Source: Methanomicrobiales archaeon (GTDB taxonomy: Archaea; Halobacteriota; Methanomicrobia; Methanomicrobiales; Methanospirillaceae). From it: DNA of 9,668 nucleotides. The translations under genes were made by a program, and so were the position numbers. The stretch lies in NCBI GenBank assembly GCA_012798365.1, contig JAAZNH010000245.1:1-9668 (forward strand), written 5' to 3'. Positions 1 through 5,401 of the stretch are shown piece after piece; position 1 is the first letter of the stretch; each line of letters begins with the position of its first letter. Under the pieces are notes generated by a model, which had not been told where the DNA came from, ran no database searches, and saw only the letters and a list, made by a program, of their open reading frames with translations.

Positions 1-2
1 CC

Positions 3-827
3 CCGCTCGGGCTTGCGGATGGCATCTATACGGTCTATGCGGTGACCCGGCCGGTATCGCAGAAGGATCTTGTGGAAGGAGTGTTCAATTCCACCTCAGT
101 CATTCTCCAGAAATCCATCATGCTGACTGAGGTCTCACCGGTCTCCGTTCGCCGGGGGGAGAGGTTCTTTGTCACCGGGCAGAGCCCGGACTTCCCGCTT
201 GACGATGCAGTCCAGGTCTGGATAATTGGGAAGAATTTCATCTGGAATGCCACAACCCCGGTTGGAAGGGATGCAAAGTTCTCGCAGAAGATTGATACAA
301 AAACGTCAGAGGATCTTCCGGAAGGACAATGCTGGATCATTGTCCAGCACCCGAAAGCGCATGACCTGAATATTGTGATCGGCGATGACTGGGTCCGTTT
401 GAGACCCTACCAGGGCGATGAACAGGCACTGTTCAGGATCCGGGGCCCGGGAAGCCTGCAGGGCCGGGATGCGAAAGACGCCCTCCTTGCAGCGTTTGAT
501 GATCCGGCTGTTGATGATGCCTATGTCATCATCCCGCTTCTCGTGAATAAGACACAGATCACTGCATATGCACTCGCTGATGAACCCGCGGCTCCTGTGG
601 CATCGCAGGCACCCCCGGCCCCTGAAGGCGGGGAGCCGGCATTGCAGGCAGCCACGACAGCGCACCCGGAAACTCCTGCTGCAGCGGTCCCCGTCCAGCC
701 GCAGAACACGGATCCGGTGCCGGTAAAAACAAAAGCTGCCATGGTTCCGTACGCAGCGATTATTGCATCGGTGCTTGGCTGCGGAATTTTTGTGAAAAGT
801 AGGAAATTCAAAATTAAAATTTTTTAG
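3..827 (+). CDS. DUF3821-type S-layer/surface protein, 5' end missing
   Basis: The reading frame is open from the first bases of the window (residues PLGLADGIYTVYAVT come before the first possible start, GTG at 42), so the gene begins upstream and only its C-terminal part is here. The visible part has one beta-rich domain (about 125 residues) with phrases such as 'SVRRGERFFVTG', 'VQVWIIGKNF' and 'GQCWIIVQHP', which I recognise from the DUF3821 / MEMAR-type S-layer glycoproteins of Methanomicrobiales. A Pro/Ala/Thr-rich linker follows, then one hydrophobic segment (MVPYAAIIASVLGCGIFV) that would anchor the protein in the membrane with the domain outside. Odd point: the tail after the membrane segment is KSRKFKIKIF, encoded by AT-rich DNA unlike the rest of the gene and running straight into the T-rich spacer. 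The family call is from memory of its motifs; a role in the S-layer or another cell-surface structure is inferred. Confidence 0.75.
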   Translation, partial: PLGLADGIYTVYAVTRPVSQKDLVEGVFNSTSVILQKSIMLTEVSPVSVRRGERFFVTGQSPDFPLDDAVQVWIIGKNFIWNATTPVGRDAKFSQKIDTKTSEDLPEGQCWIIVQHPKAHDLNIVIGDDWVRLRPYQGDEQALFRIRGPGSLQGRDAKDALLAAFDDPAVDDAYVIIPLLVNKTQITAYALADEPAAPVASQAPPAPEGGEPALQAATTAHPETPAAAVPVQPQNTDPVPVKTKAAMVPYAAIIASVLGCGIFVKSRKFKIKIF

Positions 828-891
828 TGCCGGTTTTTTGTTGAGGCTAAAAAAAATAAAAAATTTTTTCCAGTAGCTATTATTTTTAAAA
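828..891. other. A/T-rich spacer with T-runs after the surface-protein gene
   Basis: The spacer has several runs of six or more T or A (for example around 831-838 and 847-868). On the plus strand T-runs just after a stop codon fit archaeal intrinsic termination. Its last 20 bases, including a 'tatttttaaa' stretch, also resemble the bases before the second dispersed-repeat copy, so part of it may be a promoter for what follows. Confidence 0.4.
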
Positions 892-976
892 CTGTTGACG
901 TTCTCGGGGTTCAGTCCCGCCACTAGGGCACCCCCTTTTGCGATGACGACGTATTACCTGTATCGGGAAATTATTC
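892..976 (+). repeat. Dispersed repeat, copy 1 (candidate structured RNA)
   Basis: By hand alignment about 75 of 85 positions match 9558-9643, in the same orientation. The first 18 bases (ctgttgacgttctcgggg), 'actagggcaccccc' and 'acgacgtattacc' are identical. The core can fold as a hairpin with stem cgggg/tcccg; copy 2 has cgggg/ccccg, so a G-T wobble replaces a G-C pair and pairing is kept. Both copies follow an A/T-rich promoter-like stretch with 'gtag' exactly 15 bases before the repeat, and both start 62-65 bases after a plus-strand stop codon. I do not recognise a family. It could be a non-coding RNA, a 3'-UTR element or the end of a small mobile repeat. Strand is assigned from the promoter-like flank only. 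Confidence 0.6.
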
Positions 977-1001
977 TCCACGGAGCAATCATCCTAATGG
1001 A

Positions 1002-1070
1002 GCCGCCGCGGGGCGCCCTTCGGGGCGGCGGCCGTGCTCTTTTCCGGGGTATGGGGGCATCAGCCCCCAT
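1002..1070 (+). other. Two strong GC hairpins, one with a UUCG loop
   Basis: The first hairpin has a cgccc stem closed by a TTCG tetraloop and gggcg, extended by flanking GCCGC/GCGGC arms. The second is a perfect 8-bp stem (atgggggc at 1051-1058, gcccccat at 1063-1070) with loop 'atca'. They lie 25-90 bases downstream of repeat copy 1 and are followed by T-runs from 1096. They may form the 3' part of an RNA starting near the repeat, or they may act as a terminator. No reading frame explains them. Confidence 0.5.
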
Positions 1071-1095
1071 CTTAGTGATAGGTGTTTTCTACTGA

Positions 1096-1207
1096 ATTTT
1101 TTTTAAATTTTTTTCAAAATTTTTGAGAAAATTTTTTCGCCAATTCTGGTAATCAAATTTTTTTGATCTGTTTTTTGATTTTTTCTAAAACATTTCCGGT
1201 TTTTTTA
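1096..1207. other. Very A/T-rich non-coding tract
   Basis: The tract is almost entirely runs of T with short A-runs (for example 1096-1112 and 1131-1138) and has no plausible coding frame. Plus-strand T-runs directly after the hairpins at 1002-1070 fit a termination zone. It separates the repeat/hairpin block from the 73-nt inverted repeat. Confidence 0.45.
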
Positions 1208-1280
1208 ATCCCCCTCTGCCAGGATTTGTTTGGAGTAGATTCAATGGGTCAGGCAGCAATAACGCGTTCCGAAGGGGGAT
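1208..1280. repeat. 73-nt inverted repeat, unknown
   Basis: The ends are an 8-bp perfect inverted pair (atccccct at 1208-1215, agggggat at 1273-1280). An adjacent 5-bp pair (ctgcc at 1216-1220, ggcag at 1252-1256) extends the stem, with an unpaired 3' side between. The length is that of a tRNA, but there is no T-arm or anticodon arm on either strand. It could be a structured RNA or a small miniature element. No target duplication is seen. Confidence 0.4.
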
Positions 1281-1714
1281 GAGAATACAGGATCCCGGTT
1301 CTTCCCCTGTTCAAGAAGAGGGCATCTCCCTGCAGGTCACCATCTCCGACGGAGTGTTCCTCAGGGGCAGGTGCCCGGGACCTCTTCCGGAAGGAGTTCT
1401 CCGACGTGAAAATGGAATAGCCGCGTTCCTTGGGGCACGAGGGCTATATCGAGTTTCAATACAGGATCCGACAGAATGCAGATACGGGACCTTTTTCGCT
1501 GGGTGATTTTTGGCGTACCCGGAGGGTAGTGCAGGTGGTCGTGCATGGTGGAGATTCGCCCGCCAAACTGTGCTATTTAGTGTCAGCATTCTCCGGCGTA
1601 AACTCCACAGGAAACGATGGATATATAGTTGCATTTTCGCGAAATATGGATGTCGGGGAGGGAAAAAGGGGGAAAAAGGAGGCTGAAATGAGCCCGGATG
1701 GGTTACACTCCTGA
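1279..1714 (+). pseudogene. Possible decayed coding sequence in two frames
   Basis: Two short open stretches overlap in different frames. One (1279-1506) contains 'SLQVTISDGVFLRGRCPG' and 'GLYRVSIQDP'. The other (1430-1714) contains 'GHEGYIEFQYRIRQN' and 'VVQVVVHGGDSPAKL', with protein-like alternation of hydrophobic residues. Neither has a good start context and third-position GC in the second frame is only about 55%, well below the neighbouring genes. I do not recognise a family; a remnant of a surface-protein gene is one guess. It may also be non-coding. The sequence 'aatacaggatcc' occurs twice (around 1284 and 1459). Confidence 0.2.
1621..1627 (+). promoter_or_regulatory. TATA box, likely for the DUF5591 gene
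   Basis: The 'atatata' within 'ggatatatagtt' is a good archaeal TATA element. Transcription would begin near 1648. The only intact downstream plus-strand gene starts at 1788, which implies a leader of about 140 bases. Confidence 0.45.
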
Positions 1715-1725
1715 TCGATACCCGT

Positions 1726-1747
1726 GTGGGAGGATGCCCACCTCCCA
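1726..1747 (+). promoter_or_regulatory. Leader hairpin(s) ahead of the DUF5591 gene
   Basis: There is a perfect 7-bp stem (tgggagg at 1727-1733, cctccca at 1741-1747, 7-nt loop), with an alternative stem gtggg 1726-1730 / cccac 1737-1741. A further 6-bp hairpin (catggt 1774-1779, accatg 1785-1790) includes the start codon. Together they could influence translation, but no ligand-binding family is recognised. Confidence 0.3.
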
Positions 1748-1787
1748 AAACCCCTATCACCCCACCCCTCCAACATGGTAAACAACC

Positions 1788-2429
1788 ATGGGTTGCACTC
1801 CCCCGGAACATCCCGGCAGTTACGACAAAAAAGATGTACTGACCGGGCCCCCGTTCTATCTCAAAGAATTCGAGGACTCGTACCGGTACATCATCGACGA
1901 GTACAACATCGAACCAAAACCCGTTGCCATCTTCATGCCCTGTGCGGTGCGAAAACCCTACAGCGCCAGCCCGAGCCACCAGCTCATCCGCTCCATCATC
2001 GGCCAGGTACTCAAACCGGACGAGTATCATATCGTGATCTTCGGCACCTGCGGGATCGTTCCTGCAGAACTGGAGGAGATGTACCCGTACGCCCATTACC
2101 AGTACATGCTCGGCAAATGCAAAGATCAAAAGACGCTTGATGATTTTCTTGCCATTGAAACCGATCGCGTTGCCGGGTACCTCACCAAGACCCAAGACAC
2201 GTACCAGTACCGTATCGGGTACTGCATCGGCCTCTTCCGGCAGGCGCTCATCAAAGGCTCGGAACAGTCCGGTGTTCCCATCGACCTGCTCCGGCCGAGC
2301 CGGGACATGATCAACAAAGTTGTGGAAGAAGGCGACTGCATTTTTGAAGAAGGCAGCCTTTCCATGGAAGAGTACCTGGGCGAGTTCTGCGACAGCCTCA
2401 TCGAATTCCGGAACACGCACCTGCGATGA
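1788..2429 (+). CDS. DUF5591 protein, archaeosine synthase (ArcS)-like core
   Basis: This 213-residue protein carries the motif PCAVRKPYSASPSH at residues 51-64. It corresponds to the PC-x3-KPY-x2-S-x-SH core of archaeosine synthase alpha, which converts the preQ0 base at tRNA position 15 towards archaeosine. A second family-like stretch, 'GIVPAELEEMYPYAHYQ', is at 89-105. Full ArcS proteins are much longer, with a TGT-like N-terminal region and a C-terminal PUA domain. Only the catalytic-type core is present here, so it is either a split form that works with a partner or a paralogue with another substrate. The ATG at 1788 is the first in-frame start after a stop at 1779-1781. No clear ribosome-binding site precedes it, and the start codon can pair within a 6-bp hairpin. 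The next element, two bases after the stop, is the 25-bp array, so there is no operon partner downstream. Confidence 0.75.
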   Translation: MGCTPPEHPGSYDKKDVLTGPPFYLKEFEDSYRYIIDEYNIEPKPVAIFMPCAVRKPYSASPSHQLIRSIIGQVLKPDEYHIVIFGTCGIVPAELEEMYPYAHYQYMLGKCKDQKTLDDFLAIETDRVAGYLTKTQDTYQYRIGYCIGLFRQALIKGSEQSGVPIDLLRPSRDMINKVVEEGDCIFEEGSLSMEEYLGEFCDSLIEFRNTHLR

Positions 2430-2431
2430 TG

Positions 2432-2681
2432 AACCGGATCGTGATTGATCCGGAAAAATCACAACCCGATTGAAATTGTAAAACCGGATCGTGATTGATC
2501 CGGAAAAATCACAACCCGATTGAAATTGTAAAACCGGATCGTGATTGATCCGGATCAGTTTTCACTCGCGATCACAGTTGTGATTGAAATAAAAAAACCG
2601 GAAGTCGATTGAAAAATTTTTAGCACGATCTGATTGATCCGGAAAAATCACACCTTGATTGCAAAAAGTTAAGCTGATCTG
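2432..2681. repeat. Degenerate tandem array with 25-bp period, left part
   Basis: The motif GATTG(A) recurs at 2443, 2468, 2493, 2518, 2543, then 2582, 2607, 2632 and 2657. Every step is 25 bases except one of 39. Two alternating unit types give an exact 50-bp repeat: 2432-2481 equals 2482-2531, and a third copy is identical for 23 bases. Each 50-mer contains the inverted pair ccggatc/gatccgg around 'gtgatt'. The period is not a multiple of three, so it is not protein-coding repeats, and there are no unique spacers, so it is not CRISPR. The array starts two bases after the DUF5591 stop codon. Possible roles are iteron-like protein-binding sites, a partition or nucleoid-binding site, or a minisatellite. 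Confidence 0.85.
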
Positions 2682-2747
2682 CAACAAAAACCAAAGGACA
2701 CTTTCGACGGAGCCTTCGGATAATCACCGGTTTTTCAGTCAAGGTCT
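2682..2747. other. Non-repetitive gap within the array
   Basis: These 66 bases do not keep the GATTGA motif. The end 'atcaccggtttttcagtc' shares only a CCGG with the units and may be a badly decayed copy. No gene or other signal was recognised. Confidence 0.35.
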
Positions 2748-3724
2748 GCTTGAAAAATTTTATCCGGAAGTCGATTGAAAAATAATGCTCTGTAGAAAAC
2801 CTCAACCCAGCAAAATAGAATAATCCTGTCCAGATTGGCGAGAATGATCTTACATGAGATTTCTTTCTTCTGGATTTGGAATGACCGAGCTTTCAGGTCA
2901 GCCCCGAACCTTCTCTTGAGTACCGAGAATTTGGTTTCAACCAGGACTCTTTTACGGTATCGGTTGAAATCGAAATTATCGGTCATTTCTTTCCGGTATT
3001 TGCCCCAGATATTCGCGGTATTTTTCCAGGCTCGTGTCGGGATAACAGAATCCGCATTCAGAGTTTCGCGGATCAACTTGTGTATTTTTTCAGAATCGTA
3101 TCCACGGTCCATGACATAACAATCGGATTTCCGAAGTCTGTGACATTTTTTCAGGAGTATAAGTGCATGTTGGGATTCATGAACGCGGTTTTTAGAGATC
3201 ATGAAACCGGTGATAATCTGTTGATCAGTGTCAACAACAATCGAAGTTTTCAGGAAATGTTTTCTCATCTTTCCCGTTCTGATAGAGTAATAATGACTGG
3301 AATATCCGCTGGTGAATCCGGAGGAATCGATGGCGGTTATCGGAATTGATCCGTCATCAGAATAGAATTGTTTCAGAGTATTTTTGAAGAGAAGATCGAG
3401 GTAGATTGGCTTGATCTGGCAGAGGAATTTCTGGAGGGTAGTGAAGTGGGGGCTCTTCTGAAGTCCGATCTCCTGGCGGATTCGATCCATTTCTTCGAGA
3501 TCGCAGATGACTGTACGATAATCCTCTTTCCGGTACTCTTTGAAAAGGAGAATGGTCAGGAGCTGGTGCTGGGTATAATCTCTCCTCGAATATTTACAGG
3601 AATACGCTGAGAGATGCGATGACCGAACCAATGAGTATGCATGTTTGATAAAACTGATAAACCGGCCAGATGATTTCTTAATCGTCTCCTTGCTATTTGA
3701 CGACACATCAAAGTAAGGAGACAC
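2735..3724 (-). CDS. IS5-family transposase (ISH1-like)
   Basis: This DDE transposase cuts and joins the ends of the surrounding IS. The catalytic residues read as D133 (AIDSSGF), D206 (VMDRGYDSEKI) and E263. The latter sits in a perfect Y-(2)-R-(3)-E-(6)-K signature (Y256, R259, E263, K270) of the IS4/IS5 group. Start is GTG at 3724, the first start after an in-frame stop, preceded by 'aaggt'; a GTG six codons later is possible. Codons 1-313 lie inside the IS, and codon 313 (GCA) is the last three bases of the left terminal repeat. The remaining 16 residues (LFFNRLPDKIFQADLD) and the stop come from the flanking array, so the IS carries no stop of its own. The gene is lower in GC than its neighbours and intact, so it may be active. 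Confidence 0.9.
   Translation of the reverse strand: MSPYFDVSSNSKETIKKSSGRFISFIKHAYSLVRSSHLSAYSCKYSRRDYTQHQLLTILLFKEYRKEDYRTVICDLEEMDRIRQEIGLQKSPHFTTLQKFLCQIKPIYLDLLFKNTLKQFYSDDGSIPITAIDSSGFTSGYSSHYYSIRTGKMRKHFLKTSIVVDTDQQIITGFMISKNRVHESQHALILLKKCHRLRKSDCYVMDRGYDSEKIHKLIRETLNADSVIPTRAWKNTANIWGKYRKEMTDNFDFNRYRKRVLVETKFSVLKRRFGADLKARSFQIQKKEISCKIILANLDRIILFCWVEVFYRALFFNRLPDKIFQADLD
2748..2785. repeat. 25-bp array, segment immediately left of the IS
   Basis: A degenerate unit begins at 2748 (GCTTGA in place of GATTGA) and the next begins exactly 25 bases later at 2773. The latter is cut after 13 bases by the IS. It shares cggaagtcgattgaaa (2764-2779) with 2599-2614. Confidence 0.75.
2778..2785. 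repeat. Target-site duplication, left copy
   Basis: The octamer aaaaataa directly abuts the left IS end and is repeated at 3794-3801. It is A-rich, so a chance match is possible, but the restored 25-bp spacing supports it. Confidence 0.8.
2786..2798 (+). repeat. IS left terminal inverted repeat
   Basis: Reads tgctctgtagaaa into the element and is the exact reverse complement of 3781-3793. It also encodes the transposase residues just before the IS boundary (reverse strand, ..FYRA). Confidence 0.9.
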
Positions 3725-3780
3725 TGTACCTTAGATCTTTCGGTCCATTCTGGCACACTTTTCTATCGTGAATCAAAGCA

Positions 3781-3793
3781 TTTCTACAGAGCA
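3781..3793 (-). repeat. IS right terminal inverted repeat
   Basis: Reads tttctacagagca on the plus strand, complementary to the left end. It lies 57 bases upstream of the transposase GTG, so the promoter must be in or next to this end. Confidence 0.9.
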
Positions 3794-3801
3794 AAAAATA
3801 A
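3794..3801. repeat. Target-site duplication, right copy
   Basis: The octamer aaaaataa directly follows the right IS end and is identical to 2778-2785. Confidence 0.8.
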
Positions 3802-3953
3802 AATTCACAACCCGATTGATTTTTAAAAATCAGATCGTGATTGATCCGGATCAGAATTTCAATTGCGATCGTGATCGTAGCTGCAAAAATAAAATCGGAA
3901 GTCGATTGAAATAAAAAATTCACAACCCGATTGAAATTGCAAACCCGGAACCT
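3802..3953. repeat. 25-bp array, right part
   Basis: The array resumes after the IS in the same orientation as the left part. GATTGA occurs at 3814 and 3839 (25 apart) and at 3904 and 3929 (25 apart). The irregular block between 3839 and 3904 (65 bases) mirrors that between 2543 and 2607 on the left (64 bases), including 'gattgatccggatcag' and 'cggaagtcgattgaaa'. So a longer compound unit, not only the 25-mer, was duplicated. The array fades out about 40 bases before the hexuloisomerase start and may overlap that gene's promoter. Confidence 0.8.
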
Positions 3954-3994
3954 GAAGATCGATACCCTGATATCCCGGCCAACACCACATCAGC

Positions 3995-4621
3995 ATGATA
4001 CCAATGTCCGATGAAGCACCCCACATACCCGGGTTCATGCAGCAGATGGGTGAATCCATAACAAAAACCTCCCGGACCCTTGACCCGGCACAGATGGCGG
4101 CGTTCTTTACTGCCATCCTCACCGCAAAACGGATCTATGTCACCGGTGCGGGCCGCTCGGGTCTTGTGGCAAAAGCATTTGCGCTCCGGCTCATGCACCT
4201 GGGGTACGATTCCTATGTTGTCGGCGAGACCATCACGCCTGCATTCCAGAAAGGCGATACGCTCGTTATCTTCTCCGGGTCCGGTGAGACCCCGTCAATT
4301 GTCTCGATCGGCGGCACTGCACGGGAGCTCTCCGGCACGATCTGCGTCATCACCGCAATGCCGGACTCGCGCATCGGCATGATGGCCGACCTCATCGTGA
4401 ACCTCGGGGATCCCACCGGCACCTACCTCCATGACAAAAACTCGTACGAGGTCCTGCAGCTGACCGGCAAATACCGGTCCATCACCTCGGCCTTTGCCCC
4501 GCTTGGCACCATGTTCGAGACCATGGCCCTTGTCTTCTCCGATGCGGTCATCAGCGCCCTGATGGAAGCAAAGAAAGATGAGATCGCACAAATCCAGGAT
4601 CGGCTCAGCAATGTGGAGTGA
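3995..4621 (+). CDS. hxlB: 6-phospho-3-hexuloisomerase
   Basis: This cytoplasmic SIS-domain isomerase interconverts D-arabino-hex-3-ulose 6-phosphate and fructose 6-phosphate. In methanogens it is known to act with Fae-Hps or HPS, in reverse, to make ribulose 5-phosphate and so pentoses for nucleotides. The 208-residue length is slightly above the usual 180-190 of the family. Typical SIS features are 'VTGAGRSGLVAKAFALRL' (49-66), 'GDTLVIFSGSGETPSIV' (87-103, the Ser-rich phosphate-binding loop) and the helical end 'FETMALVFSDAVISALM'. The ATG at 3995 is used; ATG at 4004 (MSDEAPH) is equally possible and neither has a visible ribosome-binding site. The partner hexulose-phosphate synthase gene is not in the window. 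Two hairpins follow the stop codon. Confidence 0.9.
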   Translation: MIPMSDEAPHIPGFMQQMGESITKTSRTLDPAQMAAFFTAILTAKRIYVTGAGRSGLVAKAFALRLMHLGYDSYVVGETITPAFQKGDTLVIFSGSGETPSIVSIGGTARELSGTICVITAMPDSRIGMMADLIVNLGDPTGTYLHDKNSYEVLQLTGKYRSITSAFAPLGTMFETMALVFSDAVISALMEAKKDEIAQIQDRLSNVE

Positions 4622-4635
4622 CCGCAGGCCGGTCT

Positions 4636-4678
4636 CCCGTTGCTAAAACGGGGACAGGGCCTTCTTGTGCGCCCCTGT
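4636..4678 (+). terminator. Two hairpins after the hexuloisomerase gene
   Basis: cccgtt (4636-4641) pairs with aacggg (4647-4652), and acaggg (4654-4659) with ccctgt (4673-4678). No T-run follows, so they may be 3'-end structure rather than a classic terminator. Confidence 0.35.
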
Positions 4679-4729
4679 GATCCCGGCCGGACAAAACCGG
4701 GCGCAAAACGGGCCCGGCCGGTGCAAATG

Positions 4730-4736
4730 TTTTTAA
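4730..4736 (+). promoter_or_regulatory. TATA-like box ahead of the archaellin-like lipoprotein
   Basis: 'tttttaa' sits in otherwise GC-rich DNA. Transcription would begin near 4760, just before an ATG at 4766. That ATG opens a 7-codon frame (MDWGSWQ) whose TGA overlaps the GTG start of the lipoprotein gene. Confidence 0.45.
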
Positions 4737-4785
4737 CAGAACCGTTCTCACACTATCAGAAGCACATGGACTGGGGTTCCTGGCA

Positions 4786-5325
4786 GTGAAGTGGCACGCT
4801 CTTCTTGTGACGGTAATTCTTGTTATCGCGATATGTGCAACAGCCTGCACCGATGAGGTGAGCGATCAGGTCCCGCCTCCGCCACCGACCGGCCGGGTCC
4901 TTCCCGGGCAGGTTTTGTACCAGATTGGTGATGTAACCGGGGACGGGATCGCACGCGGGACCATCGACACCATCACCATTACCGTCGGGCTTGTGTCCGG
5001 GGCAGATCCTGTCAACATGGAGAACGTATCGATTGTGTATGCCGATGCAATCCGGACCGAGAGCCTGCTGCCCATCCAGGGCCTCCGCGGCGATCCCCCG
5101 TCCGGGGCATGGGGCGTCCTTTCCGTGAAAGACGAGATCGGGCTCCCGAACAACCGGCTCGAATACGAGGAAAAGTATATGATCCGGATCAACCCCAAAG
5201 CCCCGCTTGTCCCGCGGCAGCTCGTCACGATCATCGTGAAAACGCCGGCCGGCACGCCCCTTACCATCCGGCGTATCTCTCCGCCAACCATCGCGGCTCA
5301 TGATAATATCCTTGCCCCTATGTGA
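4786..5325 (+). CDS. Lipoprotein with archaellin-like domain
   Basis: The 179-residue product starts with a short positive end and a hydrophobic stretch (LLVTVILVIAICATAC) ending at C21 in a lipobox-like ATAC, so it is probably exported and lipid-anchored. A Pro-rich linker (30-35) follows. Residues about 60-165 then resemble the beta domain of archaellins: 'GTIDTITITVGLVSGADPVNMENVSIVYAD' early and 'YMIRINPKAPLVPRQLVTIIVKTPAGTPLTI' late (each is quoted only as a landmark; key features are the VGL-x-SGADPV and TPAGTPLTI phrases). It lacks the class III signal peptide and N-terminal helix of true archaellin, so it is not a filament subunit of the usual kind. The GTG start is chosen because no ATG or TTG occurs in frame upstream, and 'tggggtt' lies before it. 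A T-run (5343-5349) ends the gene. Confidence 0.65.
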   Translation: MKWHALLVTVILVIAICATACTDEVSDQVPPPPPTGRVLPGQVLYQIGDVTGDGIARGTIDTITITVGLVSGADPVNMENVSIVYADAIRTESLLPIQGLRGDPPSGAWGVLSVKDEIGLPNNRLEYEEKYMIRINPKAPLVPRQLVTIIVKTPAGTPLTIRRISPPTIAAHDNILAPM

Positions 5326-5342
5326 CGTAACGGCCCGCTCCC

Positions 5343-5349
5343 TTTTTTT
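5343..5349 (+). terminator. T-run after the archaellin-like lipoprotein gene
   Basis: Seven T residues lie 18 bases after the stop codon, fitting archaeal T-run termination. The same stretch with the following 'aag' could instead serve as a weak TATA box for the next gene at 5402. Confidence 0.4.
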
Positions 5350-5401
5350 AAGATGCGCCTGACTACAAACCTCATATCCTAGTAACCGCAAATCAACGTA
5401 C

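Larger units (their letters stand above)
2786..3793 (-). mobile_element. Complete 1008-bp IS5-family insertion sequence
   Basis: The element is bounded by 13-bp perfect terminal inverted repeats and an 8-bp direct repeat, and carries one transposase gene that fills almost all of it. An 8-bp duplication matches what is known of the ISH1 subgroup of IS5. Removing the element and one duplication joins GATTG + aaaaataa + 12 bases into a unit of exactly 25 bases, restoring the array phase. This confirms the boundaries and shows the insertion came after the array formed. Confidence 0.9.

Noticed and set aside
306..923. 205-residue open frame on the minus strand
   Set aside because: Antisense to the surface-protein gene and rich in Arg and Cys, a typical shadow translation.
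895..1095. 66-residue open frame over repeat copy 1
   Set aside because: It is driven by the repeat and hairpin sequence. Copy 2 differs by an indel near its end, and the hairpin explains the conservation better than coding does.
1208..1280. tRNA gene of 73 nt
   Set aside because: No room for a T-stem beside the 'gttc', no anticodon arm, and the reverse strand also lacks a T-arm.
1311..2462. 383-residue open frame on the minus strand
   Set aside because: It lies antisense to the DUF5591 gene, which has clear family motifs; the translation has no recognisable domain.
2620..2805. Short minus-strand frame in the array
   Set aside because: Overlaps the transposase tail in another frame and consists largely of array repeats.
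2432..3953. CRISPR array (repeats contain GATTGAAA, as many archaeal CRISPR repeats end)
   Set aside because: Units of 25 bases follow each other with no unique spacers, the units are degenerate, and no cas gene is present.
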